Below are positions 1 to 8,316 of a stretch of DNA of 64,000 nucleotides, piece after piece; the first letter of the stretch is position 1, and each line of letters begins with the position of its first letter. The stretch spans positions 558,001-622,000 of the forward strand of contig JADJOY010000001.1 in assembly GCA_016713535.1 (NCBI GenBank). Reading direction: 5' to 3'. Below the pieces are notes generated by a model that searched no databases, was not told the origin of the DNA, and saw only the letters and a program-made list of their open reading frames with translations. The translations under genes and the position numbers were made by a program. The DNA comes from Deltaproteobacteria bacterium (GTDB lineage Bacteria; JADJOY01).

Positions 1-246
1 GTCAACGCGGTGCGCTTCGCGGACGGTAGCCGGCGGATCACGCGAGTGTCGGAGATCGTCGGGATGGCGGGAGATGCGATCGTCGTCGAGGACGTGTGGG
101 TGTTCGAGCGTCGCGGCGTCGACGCGGACGGGAAGGTGCTGGGACGGTTTCGCACCACCGGATACCGGCCGCGGTTCCTTCCGCTGCTCGAAGCCTGTGG
201 CGAGAACCTGCCGGACGGCATGTTCGAGCCGAGTGAGGGCGCATGA
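1..246 (+). CDS. tadA: Tad pilus secretion ATPase TadA/CpaF, C-terminal end (truncated by window start)
   Basis: The reading frame is open from base 1 and gives about 81 residues. They match the C-terminal end of CpaF/TadA ATPases: an ITRVSEIVGM segment, then a VFERRG motif, a GRFRTTGYRP stretch and a final LPDGMF. The family hydrolyses ATP on the cytoplasmic face to drive assembly of Flp/Tad pili. The Walker motifs lie outside the window. The stop overlaps the start of the next gene (ATGA), the usual cpaF-tadB-tadC operon layout. The family call is firm; whether the missing part is intact cannot be seen. Confidence 0.9.
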   Translation, partial: VNAVRFADGSRRITRVSEIVGMAGDAIVVEDVWVFERRGVDADGKVLGRFRTTGYRPRFLPLLEACGENLPDGMFEPSEGA

Positions 247-1100
247 GCATGCAGGCGCTGCCGTTCGCGGTGCTGGTCGGTGTCGGCCTGTTCTTCGCCA
301 TGGTGCTCACGGCGGTGCTCACCGGGGTGTTCCGTGCACCTGCGCCGGCTGCGGTCAATGGCCGCGCAGTCGAGCTCGGGACGCCGCGGCGCCGCGACGT
401 CCCGGCCGCGGCTCGCGGCCCGCTGGTGTTGCTCGTCACCGTCTCCATCGCGCTCCTGGCGCTTGCGGTGCCACCACATCGCCCGGTTCAGCTCGTGGCG
501 GGGCTGATCCTCGGCGCGCTGATGAGCTCGTCGCTCGGCCGATGGCTCGGCCACCGTCGTCTCGAGCGATTCACGGAGCTCTTGCCCGACGCGCTCGATC
601 TACTGGCGAGCGCGCTGCGCACCGGGCAGCCGATACGCGCGGGGTTCGATCTGCTGGCTCGCGAGATGGCGGATCCCCTCGGGAGCGAGTTCGGGCTCGT
701 GACCCGGGACATCGAGCTCGGTGTCGGCGAGGTCGAGGCCCTCGAGAGGCTCGCCGAGCGCCTCGATTCCCTCGACGTCCAGATGCTCGTGACGTCGATC
801 GCCGTACAGAAGGAGGTCGGCGGCAACCTCCCCGAGATCCTGGCCACGTTGTCGCAGACGATCCGCGCGCGATTCCGCATCCAGGGGCAGGTCCAGGCCT
901 ACACCGCGCAGGCCCGGCTCTCGGCCAAGGTACTGATCGCACTCCCGGTGGTGTTCGCTACCGTGCTGTACGTGATCCGGCCCACCTACCTGGCGGTGCT
1001 CGTCACCGACCCGGCGGGCCACGCGCTGCTCGTTGCTGCGCTCGCTGGTTGGCTGGTGGGCTGGCTCGTCATCCGTCAGATCCTGGCCGTGAGCGTGTGA
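243..1100 (+). CDS. tadB: Tad pilus inner-membrane platform protein TadB
   Basis: This 285-aa protein starts at an ATG that overlaps the preceding stop. Hydrophobic segments lie near residues 8-30, 58-78 and at the C-terminus (about 225-280), around a cytoplasmic type II secretion F (T2SF) domain. The PDALDLLASALRTGQ motif and the later EVGGNLPEIL segment are typical of that domain. TadB forms, with TadC, the membrane platform that couples the TadA ATPase to pilin polymerisation. Length and gene order fit the family. The frame is intact. Confidence 0.92.
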   Translation: MSMQALPFAVLVGVGLFFAMVLTAVLTGVFRAPAPAAVNGRAVELGTPRRRDVPAAARGPLVLLVTVSIALLALAVPPHRPVQLVAGLILGALMSSSLGRWLGHRRLERFTELLPDALDLLASALRTGQPIRAGFDLLAREMADPLGSEFGLVTRDIELGVGEVEALERLAERLDSLDVQMLVTSIAVQKEVGGNLPEILATLSQTIRARFRIQGQVQAYTAQARLSAKVLIALPVVFATVLYVIRPTYLAVLVTDPAGHALLVAALAGWLVGWLVIRQILAVSV

Positions 1101-1110
1101 GGAGGGGGCG

Positions 1111-2028
1111 GTGGGGAGCGTGGTCGTCGGGTTGCTGGTGAGCGTCCTGGGAGGCGCGGCGGTCTTCGCCGTGTTGTGGGCCGCCTACCTGGCGTTGATG
1201 CGCGCTCCGGCTGCCGAAGCCACGGCGGCTCGCAATGGCACACCGCGGGCGAACGCCGAGCGCCGCGAGGCCGACTTCCTGGTGGGGCTGGCGCGGTGGT
1301 CTCCACGTGCGCCCGCGTTCGCGCAGCGCTATCAATCGGCGCTGCAGCACGCCGGCTTCCAGCGCCCGGAGCACGTCGACGGGTTCTTCGGCCTGATGGT
1401 GGTGGGAGCGCTCGCCGGCATCGTGTTCGGTGCCGTGGTCGTGCCGACCTGGAGCCTCGCGCCGGGCCTGCAGGCTCTGTGGATGCTGATCGCCCCCATG
1501 GCAGGGCTGGTGCTTCCGGTGTTCTGGCTGCGGGTACGGGAGCGGGAGCGGCAGGCCGAGATCGCGCGCACTCTCCCCGATGCGCTCGACCTGATGAAGA
1601 TCTGCCTCGAGGCGGGGCTCGCGATGGAGCCAGCGATGACCCGGGTCGGCGAGGAGCTCGGCAAGCGCCGCGCTGTCCTTGGGCGCGAGCTGATCCTGAC
1701 CAGCCGGCAGATCCAGGCGGGCCGGAGCCGTGCGGACGCGCTCCACGCCCTGGCCAGCCGCTGCGGGGTCCCGGAGCTCAGCAACGTGGTGATGCTCCTC
1801 AACCAGACCGAGCGCATGGGTATGGGCGTCGGCGACGTGCTGCGGACCGCGGCGGATACGAGCCGTACCCGCCGCCTGCAGCGCGCGGAGACCGAGGCCG
1901 CTCGCACGTCCGTCAAGATGATCTTCCCGCTGGCGCTCTTCCTGCTGCCAGCGATGCTGCTGGTGGTGCTCGGTCCGGCGTTCCTCCAGCTCCAGCGAGG
2001 TCTGGCGCCGCTTCTGGGTGGCCCCTGA
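1111..2028 (+). CDS. tadC: Tad pilus inner-membrane platform protein TadC
   Basis: This 305-aa protein has the same architecture as TadB: an N-terminal membrane segment (about 4-25), a membrane pair near 88-135, a T2SF domain with PDALDLMKICLEAGLAMEPA, and a C-terminal hydrophobic segment (about 270-295). The GTG start at 1111 follows a GGAGGGGG ribosome-binding site; a second in-frame GTG at 1120 is possible. It lies 10 bp after tadB. TadB/TadC pairs are paralogues that together form the Tad platform; the second position and this motif variant indicate TadC. Confidence 0.9.
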   Translation: MGSVVVGLLVSVLGGAAVFAVLWAAYLALMRAPAAEATAARNGTPRANAERREADFLVGLARWSPRAPAFAQRYQSALQHAGFQRPEHVDGFFGLMVVGALAGIVFGAVVVPTWSLAPGLQALWMLIAPMAGLVLPVFWLRVRERERQAEIARTLPDALDLMKICLEAGLAMEPAMTRVGEELGKRRAVLGRELILTSRQIQAGRSRADALHALASRCGVPELSNVVMLLNQTERMGMGVGDVLRTAADTSRTRRLQRAETEAARTSVKMIFPLALFLLPAMLLVVLGPAFLQLQRGLAPLLGGP

Positions 2029-2090
2029 GTGCACATGGCTCTTTCCGTCGCCCGTGGAGTACCCGGCGCGTCGACGAGGCGGGACCGTCC

Positions 2091-2678
2091 GTGTCGGTTC
2101 GCAACCTGAGCCGCGGCGTCGAGGTCGCGCGCCACCTGGAGGTCGCACTTACCACCCGCGACCGGATGCGTGGGTTGCTGGGGCGGGATCACCTCGAGCC
2201 GGATCGTGCCCTGTGGATCCGGCCGTGCAAGAGCATCCACACGTTCGGAATGCGGTTCGTCATCGATGCCGCGTTCCTCGATCGAGAGGGCCGGGTCGTC
2301 CGGGCGTATCCAGCCCTCGCGCCGTCGAGGCTGACTCGGGTGGTGTGGTCCGCTGCCGGCGTGCTCGAGCTCGCGGCCGGGGTGCTCGAGTCGACCGGAA
2401 CCCGCGTCGGGGACCTCCTCGACCTCGGGACGTGGGTCGTGTGCGATGGCCTGAGCGAGCCGCAGCGGAGATCGCGCGCTTCGCAAGTTGCGTGCTTGAA
2501 TCCCTCGCTCGGGCGGGTTCGTCTGCCCGTCGACCAAACAAGGAATCCCGAGGAGTTCGCCCGAAGTCGCGGAGCTTCGGTCGAAGTCCTGAGATTCCTT
2601 CCATTTTCCCTTGACCCGTCACCGAGAGTTCCGGTATACCCGTCGCCACTTGAGCTCGTGGGTCGCCCGATTCGGTGA
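2091..2678 (+). CDS. DUF192 family protein with unusual C-terminal extension
   Basis: A GTG start at 2091, preceded by GAGGCGGGA, gives 195 aa. Residues 1-120 match DUF192: DRMRGLLGR, then LWIRPCKSIHTFGM, a FLDREGRVVRAYP strand and the end motif GDLLDL. DUF192 proteins are small beta-barrel proteins of unknown biochemical function that often sit at the end of tad pilus operons, as here (62 bp after tadC). The last 70 residues, from about residue 126, have no recognisable domain. The normal family length is 110-150 aa, so a lost stop codon or frame error near the natural end is possible. Confidence 0.75.
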   Translation: MSVRNLSRGVEVARHLEVALTTRDRMRGLLGRDHLEPDRALWIRPCKSIHTFGMRFVIDAAFLDREGRVVRAYPALAPSRLTRVVWSAAGVLELAAGVLESTGTRVGDLLDLGTWVVCDGLSEPQRRSRASQVACLNPSLGRVRLPVDQTRNPEEFARSRGASVEVLRFLPFSLDPSPRVPVYPSPLELVGRPIR

Positions 2679-2699
2679 TCGTTCGACCGTGGAGAACCC

Positions 2700-2816
2700 A
2701 TGCGCGGCGCCGCCAAATTCACCCTGAGTATGGTTGGATGTGCAGCGGCGATCGTGGTGTTGGGTCCACTCGCCATGAAGGTGATGGACCTGATCTTCAA
2801 GCTGTTGGTGAAATGA
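2700..2816 (+). CDS. 38-aa single-pass membrane peptide
   Basis: A short ATG-initiated frame with GGAG six bases upstream encodes 38 residues. A basic N-terminus (MRGAAKF) is followed by a hydrophobic helix (about residues 8-26) and a Lys-containing amphipathic tail ending FKLLVK. Its TGA overlaps the ATG of the export gene downstream (ATGA), which suggests translational coupling. No family is recognised. It is too short for a Flp pilin and lacks a prepilin cleavage motif. A small accessory or leader peptide of the export operon is the simplest guess. Confidence 0.55.
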   Translation: MRGAAKFTLSMVGCAAAIVVLGPLAMKVMDLIFKLLVK

Positions 2817-3784
2817 CGGCCTGGAGCAAGGGGATGCGGGCTCGATCCGTTCACGCTCCGACGGAAACACTACTCATCACCTGTCGCGAGCTTCGTTTGC
2901 AGAAGAACCCACCCGCTCCGCTGCGAACGGCGATCGCCGCGCTCGCCTGCGTGGCGTCGTTCTGGGTCGGCTGCGCGGCGGCCGTGGCCCAGCCCGCTCA
3001 GCCAGCCGACACGAGCGGAGCCGCGGCGAGCGTCCCGGCCGCCGCACCCAAGCTGACGCCGCGCGGCGCGCCGGTGGCGACACCGGCCGAGTCGGCGTCC
3101 GCCATTCCGCCCGGCGCCTCGGCGGCCGGTTCGACGAACGGAGCGGCGCCGCAGAGCTACATGATCCAGCCGGGTGATCAGGTCGAGGTGCGGTTCCTCT
3201 ACCACCCGTACTTCAACACCACCGTGCCGGTTCGACCGGACGGCAAGATCACCCTGCAGATGGTGCACGACGTCCAGGCGGCCGGGCTGACGCCCATGCA
3301 GCTCTGGTAGTACCTGACGAAGCGATACGAGGCGTTGCTCGACCGCGAAGACATCACGGTCACCATGAAGAGCTTCGCCACGACGGCGAAGGCCGAGTCC
3401 GTGTACGTGGGCGGCGAGGTGCCGCTCTCGAAGGTGCTCGAGCTGACGCCCGGCATGACGGTCGTCCAGGCGATCTACGCCGCCGGCGGCCTACGCGAGT
3501 CGGCCAACACCGAGACCGTCCTCGTGCTTCGCCGGCTCTACGCAGCGCAGCACGAGGTGCTGACGGTCAACGTCGAGGAGGTTCTCGAGGGTCGCGTGTC
3601 CGACGTGACGCTCGAGGACCGGGATGTGGTCTACATTCCCCAGACCGCGATCGCGAAGGCGAACCAGTACGTCGATCAGTACCTGAACCGGATCGTTCCA
3701 CGCTGGGTGACGTCCGCGTTCGCGTTCACGTACCCGCTCACCACGGTGCAGACTCAGACGCAGGTCATCACCACGCCTCAGTGA
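2813..3784 (+). CDS. Wza-like polysaccharide export protein, interrupted by an in-frame TAG
   Basis: A 323-codon frame encodes a periplasmic/outer-membrane polysaccharide export protein. It has a long basic leader and a hydrophobic segment ending AAAVA (signal peptidase I-like site near residue 62). An Ala/Pro-rich linker follows, then the poly_export domain (YMIQPGDQVEVRFLYHP, VRPDGKITL) and a SLBB-like domain (SVYVGGEVPLSK, LTPGMTVVQAIYAAGG). Codon 166 (3308-3310) is TAG. The same frame continues with YLTKRYEALL and the rest of the family, so this is a point nonsense or a base error and not a frameshift. A VGC sequence near residue 55 is a weak lipobox alternative. The family exports capsule or EPS through the outer membrane with Wzc and Wzz partners, which follow. 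Confidence 0.8.
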
Positions 3785-3820
3785 GGCAAGAGCAATCGCC
3801 GGCGAAAGCACGACTCGGTC

Positions 3821-4594
3821 ATGAGCAAGAACTTCGAGGTCCTGGAGAAGAGTCTCCGGGAGAAGACCGGATCCCCAGCGGGGACGAGCGGGCTGGCGCC
3901 TGCCGGCCTGACGGCTCAGTCGGCCCTCGTGCAGCCGGCGTCGATCCCTCCACGGTTCCGGCTGCCCGACGACGTCGCCGAGGAGTACATCAAGCTCAAG
4001 ACCAACCTGGTGATGGCGAAGGGCTCCGCACCACTCAAGATGCTGGTCGTGACGGCCGCGAAGCACGGCGACGGAACCACCTCGGTGGCGACCAACCTCG
4101 CGATCGCGTACGCCGCCGACGCAACCCATCGGGTGCTCCTCATCGACGCCAGCTTCCACCGTCCGGCGTTGCACCGGGTATTCCGGTTCCCGCGTGACCC
4201 CGGCCTCACCGACCTGCTGGTCGGTGAGGGAGACTTCGAGGAAGCGATCCGTCCGACGCCGGTGCCGGAGCTCTCGGCCATCACCGCCGGACGTCCGTAC
4301 GGCAACCCGACCCGGCTTCTCGAGAGCGAGCGGCTCGCGGCATTGCTCGCGTTCGCCCGCGAGCGCTTCGACGTGACCATCCTCGACGCCAGCCCGGTCC
4401 TGCCGTACTCGGACCCTCGTGTCCTCGCCACCAAGGCCGATGGCGCGTTGCTGGTGGTCCAGGCGAACCACACCCAGATCGCCGCGGTCGAGCGTTCGAA
4501 GCGCCAGCTCGTCGGCATGGGCGCCCGCGTGGTCGGAGCCGTGATCAGCCGGCAGCGGCACTTCGTGCCGGAATTCCTCCACGACTGGGTGTGA
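3821..4594 (+). CDS. Wzc/CpsD-type (BY-kinase-like) ATPase domain protein with degenerate Walker A
   Basis: This 257-aa cytoplasmic protein has the CpsD/CapB tyrosine autokinase fold. EEYIKLKTNL near residue 54 is the activator contact. The P-loop region is HGDGTTSVATNLA (82-94), Walker A' is VLLIDASFHRP (Asp109), and Walker B is VTILDASPVLPYSD. The P-loop lysine expected in the GEGKS/T motif is Thr86 here, and the usual C-terminal tyrosine cluster is absent (tail FVPEFLHDWV). Classical autophosphorylation is therefore doubtful; it may be a regulatory ATPase-like partner of the Wzz protein downstream. The start lies 36 bp after the Wza-like gene. Confidence 0.8.
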   Translation: MSKNFEVLEKSLREKTGSPAGTSGLAPAGLTAQSALVQPASIPPRFRLPDDVAEEYIKLKTNLVMAKGSAPLKMLVVTAAKHGDGTTSVATNLAIAYAADATHRVLLIDASFHRPALHRVFRFPRDPGLTDLLVGEGDFEEAIRPTPVPELSAITAGRPYGNPTRLLESERLAALLAFARERFDVTILDASPVLPYSDPRVLATKADGALLVVQANHTQIAAVERSKRQLVGMGARVVGAVISRQRHFVPEFLHDWV

Positions 4595-4619
4595 CGGCGT
4601 CCACGAGAGGATCGACAGC

Positions 4620-5991
4620 GTGAACGCACCGAGCGGCGGACCGAGCTTCGAAAGCGGCGTCTACAACTTCCTCTTCGTGTTGTTCAAGCGGAAGTGGACG
4701 GTGCTCGTCACCTTCGTGGTGACGATGGGAACCATCCTGTTCGGTACCTACCTCGAGCGCCCCCTGTACGACGCGTCCACCAAGGTGTGGATCCACAAGA
4801 ATCGAAGCAGTCGATCCGGTTCTTCGGGGACATCGAGATCCCCAGATGCCGATCAACTTGTACGCGCCCACCAGCAACATCGTGGAGGTCGCGATCAGCA
4901 AGGAGATCGCGGTCAAGATGGTGAAGGAGAACGGTCTCGACGAGCGCCGCCGCAAGTTCAAGGAAGAGCCGACCGAGTTCCGCGATGTCTTCATGTACTG
5001 GTACAAGGCGGCCCTCAAGGCTCCCATCAAGGCGGTGAAGTGGGTGCTGATCGAGGTGGGTCTGCTGTCACCGTCGGAGCGCGCCTGGTTCGCCGAGGCG
5101 GTCGACGAGTTCGAGCACGACGTCCTCGACATCAGCTCGGTCGGGGTCGAGACCGAGGTGATGAGCGTCGGTGTCTGGCTCGACGATCCGATCCTCGCCG
5201 CGAAGATCGCCAACTCGATCACCGAGGAGGTGATCAACCGGCTGCGCAGGATGGACACTCACGAGGCGGACATCTCGTTCGAGTTCGCGCGTGACCAGGT
5301 GGTGAACTCGGAGCGCAAGCTGCGCGAAGGCGAGGCGGCCGTCAGCGAGTTCAAGCGCCAGACGAACGTGCTCAGCCTCGACGACGAGAAGCGCATCAAG
5401 CTCGACCAGTTCGCCAAGCTCGAGGCCGACAGCACGGAGATCCTGAGCAACCTCGCCCTGTACGGGGAGAAGCGGAAGCAAGCCGAGGGAGACCTCAAGC
5501 TGCAGCAGGCGCGCTTCGGCTCCCTCGAGCTCTACCGGGACATCGAGAAGAAGGCCGTCGAATACCGCCAGACCGAGGCGAGCCTCCGGGCCAAGATGCA
5601 GGTCCTCGAGCAGGAGATCGAGCGCCAGAAGGGTGAGCTCGCGTACCTGAACGAGGTCGAGTTCGAGCTCGCCCGTCTCGAGCGAGACGTCGCGATCCGT
5701 CAGACCATCTACAACAACCTGCGCTCGAAGATGGAGGAGCTGGAGATCCAGCGGGTCAAGCTGCTCCCCGAATACGATCTCCAGATCATCGATCGCGCCC
5801 AGATCCAGCCGGGCGCCGACCCGGACTGGCCCGACTGGACGATCAACACGATCGTCGCGATCGTGGTGGCGCTCGCGCTCGCCTTGGGCTTGCCGTTTCT
5901 GCTCGAGTTCTGGGACGACACACTGCGTAACGCCCGCGAGGTCGAGGACCGGATCGAGCTGCCAGTGCTCGCCTCGATCCGCGACTACTGA
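4620..5991 (+). CDS. Wzz/GNVR-type chain-length determinant protein (two frameshifts)
   Basis: The reconstructed protein of about 457 aa starts at GTG 4620. An N-terminal helix (FVLFKRKWTVLVTFVV, about 19-46) is followed by the Wzz domain, a coiled-coil-rich middle (about 160-360; LREGEAAVSEFKRQ, ERQKGELAYL) and a C-terminal helix (TIVAIVVALALALGLPF) with a short cytoplasmic tail. The frame changes near 4800 and again near 4842. The second change is explained by one missing C (CCCC where GAG ATC CCC CAG needs CCCCC). Such proteins set polysaccharide chain length and pair with the Wzc-like ATPase upstream. Sequence error is more likely than decay, because both sides of each shift are well conserved. 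Confidence 0.8.
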
Positions 5992-6065
5992 CCGCGCGCG
6001 TGTTGGCGCTGCCGCGGCGCGTGACGTAGACCGAGCCCGAGCGCTCGACGCGCCGATCGACGCCG

Positions 6066-6923
6066 ATGGGTTTCCTCAAGTCCTCCGTGCTGAGCCTCGC
6101 GGGCCGGGTCGATCGGCTCGGCGGTGGCGTGCCGATCCTCCTCTACCACTCTCTCGACGACGACGGCTCGGCGGTCTCGGTGCGGCCGCGCTTCTTCCGC
6201 GCGCACATGGAGTACCTGGCTCGGGCGGGGTGGCGGGTGCTCGGCATCGGTGACCTGCTGCGGGAATGGAGCGGAGCCGGTGCGCCACCCAGGAAGACGG
6301 TGGCGGTGACCCTCGACGACGGGCTGGTGAGCCAGCACCGGGTCGCATTTCCCGTGCTTCGAGACCTGGGCTTCGGCGCGACGGTGTTCGTGCCGACCGC
6401 GAAGCTCGGCACGTCCGCCGACTGGAACCTGCCGGATAGCTTCCCTGATTTTCCGCTCATGAGCTGGGACGACGCGGCCGAGATGGTCGCGGGCGGGATC
6501 GAGGTCGAGCCCCACGGCCGCCACCATCGTTCCCTGACCGCGCTGGACGCGGGCGCGCTCGCCGACGAGGTGGGCGGTGCCGCCGCGGACCTCGAGTCGC
6601 GCCTCGGCCGCAAGCCCCAGGTGTTCTCGTATCCGTACGGTCACGAGGACGAGCGGGTGCGCGCGGCCGTCCGTTCGGCCGGCATCCCATCCGCCGTGGC
6701 CGTGGCCGACGCGGTCTACCGCCCGGGCGACGACCTGTACCGTGTTCCTCGGCTCTCGATGGACTCGACTCGTGCCGCCGACGACGCGGAAGCCGTGTTG
6801 ATCCTCCGGACCGCGCTGGCGGGTACGCTCGCCGATCTGCTCAGGACGAAGCGAGCGATCCTCGGCGCGCTCGGTCGCCGCAAGCTGGTCGCGAGCCAGC
6901 AGGCGCACGCGGATCGCCGCTGA
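6066..6923 (+). CDS. Polysaccharide deacetylase family protein (NodB/CE4 fold)
   Basis: This 285-aa protein has the NodB homology domain. VPILLYHSL is near residue 23. The catalytic/metal motif is VTLDDGL (usually TFDDG), the metal-ligand region is EPHGRHHRSL (two His), and FSYPYG precedes a late DLYRVPRLSMDS segment. The family removes N-acetyl groups from sugar polymers or lipid-linked precursors. No signal peptide is evident, although the N-terminal helix is hydrophobic. It lies 74 bp after the chain-length gene, which suggests modification of the same polysaccharide. Confidence 0.82.
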   Translation: MGFLKSSVLSLAGRVDRLGGGVPILLYHSLDDDGSAVSVRPRFFRAHMEYLARAGWRVLGIGDLLREWSGAGAPPRKTVAVTLDDGLVSQHRVAFPVLRDLGFGATVFVPTAKLGTSADWNLPDSFPDFPLMSWDDAAEMVAGGIEVEPHGRHHRSLTALDAGALADEVGGAAADLESRLGRKPQVFSYPYGHEDERVRAAVRSAGIPSAVAVADAVYRPGDDLYRVPRLSMDSTRAADDAEAVLILRTALAGTLADLLRTKRAILGALGRRKLVASQQAHADRR

Positions 6924-6985
6924 GCCGGGAGGCGTGGCGGCACGCATCCGCCGGGTCGACCCCTTGCCCCTCGACATGCGTCGGT

Positions 6986-7015
6986 TTGTGGGGCCGGGAG
7001 AGCGGGCCGTATACT
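6986..7015 (+). promoter_or_regulatory. Candidate sigma-70 type promoter
   Basis: TTGTGG (6986-6991) and TATACT (7010-7015) are separated by 18 bp and lie 44 bp before the GTG of the radical SAM gene. The -10 box matches the consensus well in a GC-rich context; the -35 is partial. Confidence 0.45.
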
Positions 7016-7059
7016 GAATGACGCGCCGGTTTATGCGCGCAGACCGCAAGGAGACCCAC

Positions 7060-8178
7060 GTGCTCGAAAACGAGGCCAGTACCTCGGGCGGAGTCGATTG
7101 GCACACCCACGAGACCACGTGGACGCGCCGACCCCGCGTGAACAAGACGATCCACGCCGTGAGCTTCCGAGCCCACGGCGGCAAGCTCATCCGGCGCAAC
7201 GGCCTCGGCGTGCTCAAGGCCGTCGAGGTGATGAAGCTCAAGGGCAGTGCCAGCTCGTACTGCTACAACGACCCGGTCGTGCTGCAGATCGAGAACACGA
7301 ACGTCTGCAACCTGAGCTGCGAGTTCTGTCCCCGGCACCGCGACAAGAAGTACATCCCGAAGGAGATGGGGCTCGACGAGTTTCGCGAGATCCTCGACCC
7401 GTGGATCGGTAGCCTGTTCTCGATCCACATCTTCGGCCGCGGCGAGCCGCTGGTCGGGAAGCACATCTTCGAGATGATCGATCACGCCGCGGGACGGGGC
7501 GTACCGCACGTCTCGATCACGTCGAACGGCTTCCTGCTGACGCGCGAGCGTGCTCGCGAGCTGGCGCGCAGCCGGCTCATGGAGCTACGCATCTCGGTGG
7601 ATGGCGCCACCCCCGAGACCTTCCGCAAGATCCGCCAGGACGACCTCGGCAAGCTGATGGAGAACGTCCGCTACTTCACCTCCATCTCGGACATCCCGGT
7701 CTCCCTCAACTTCGCGCTCAACGCGGTCAACTGGAACGAGATCAAGATGATGCCGAAGCTCGTGAAGGAGCTCGGCGGCCATGCGCTTCGTGTGTTCCCG
7801 GTCAACACCTACGACGAGACCATCGAGGACGACATGGGGCTCGGCCGCGACCGCCAGCGCCAGTACGGGGCGGTGGGTCGTGAGGTCGAGGAGCTCTGCA
7901 AGCAGGAAGGCTTGCAGTTCATCATGGACAAGGAAGTCGTCTCGGAGTGCGTGATCCCGTTCGTGATGGCCTTCATCAACGTCGACGGGATGCTCACCCC
8001 GTGCTGCAAGCTCGAGGAGATCCCCCTCGAGGACGTGAAGGCTGACGGCTTCCGCGCGGCGTGGAACGGCCCGCGCATGCGCGCCTTCCGCGACGCGCTC
8101 ATCACCAAGAACTACCCCACGCCCTGCACCAAGATCCAGTGCATCCGGGACTTCCGGCCCAAGGCCGGCGAGGGCTGA
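7060..8178 (+). CDS. Radical SAM/SPASM domain protein
   Basis: The 372-aa protein is called from GTG 7060 because AAGGAG sits 7-13 bases upstream; an ATG at 7018 is in frame but lacks such a site. The radical SAM cluster motif is CNLSCEFC (CxxxCxxC). A C-terminal SPASM-type region holds further cysteines (TPCCKLEE, then PCTKIQC) for an auxiliary iron-sulphur cluster. The central GRGEPL and ITSNG motifs are typical. Such proteins in surface-glycan loci are common, but their substrates are mostly unknown; a sugar or sugar-linked modification is inferred only from the neighbours. Confidence 0.85.
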   Translation: MLENEASTSGGVDWHTHETTWTRRPRVNKTIHAVSFRAHGGKLIRRNGLGVLKAVEVMKLKGSASSYCYNDPVVLQIENTNVCNLSCEFCPRHRDKKYIPKEMGLDEFREILDPWIGSLFSIHIFGRGEPLVGKHIFEMIDHAAGRGVPHVSITSNGFLLTRERARELARSRLMELRISVDGATPETFRKIRQDDLGKLMENVRYFTSISDIPVSLNFALNAVNWNEIKMMPKLVKELGGHALRVFPVNTYDETIEDDMGLGRDRQRQYGAVGREVEELCKQEGLQFIMDKEVVSECVIPFVMAFINVDGMLTPCCKLEEIPLEDVKADGFRAAWNGPRMRAFRDALITKNYPTPCTKIQCIRDFRPKAGEG

Positions 8179-8316
8179 CCCGCGCACCCCGCGCGGCGTT
8201 CGGTTGCCCGGCCGCTCGGCCCTCGGATAGAAATGCCCGGATGGGCCGGTCGGGCCGGCCCTCGCTGCTCCAACACCGGAACGACGAGTCGCCGGTCCTT
8301 GGCCGGAGGTCCCCGC

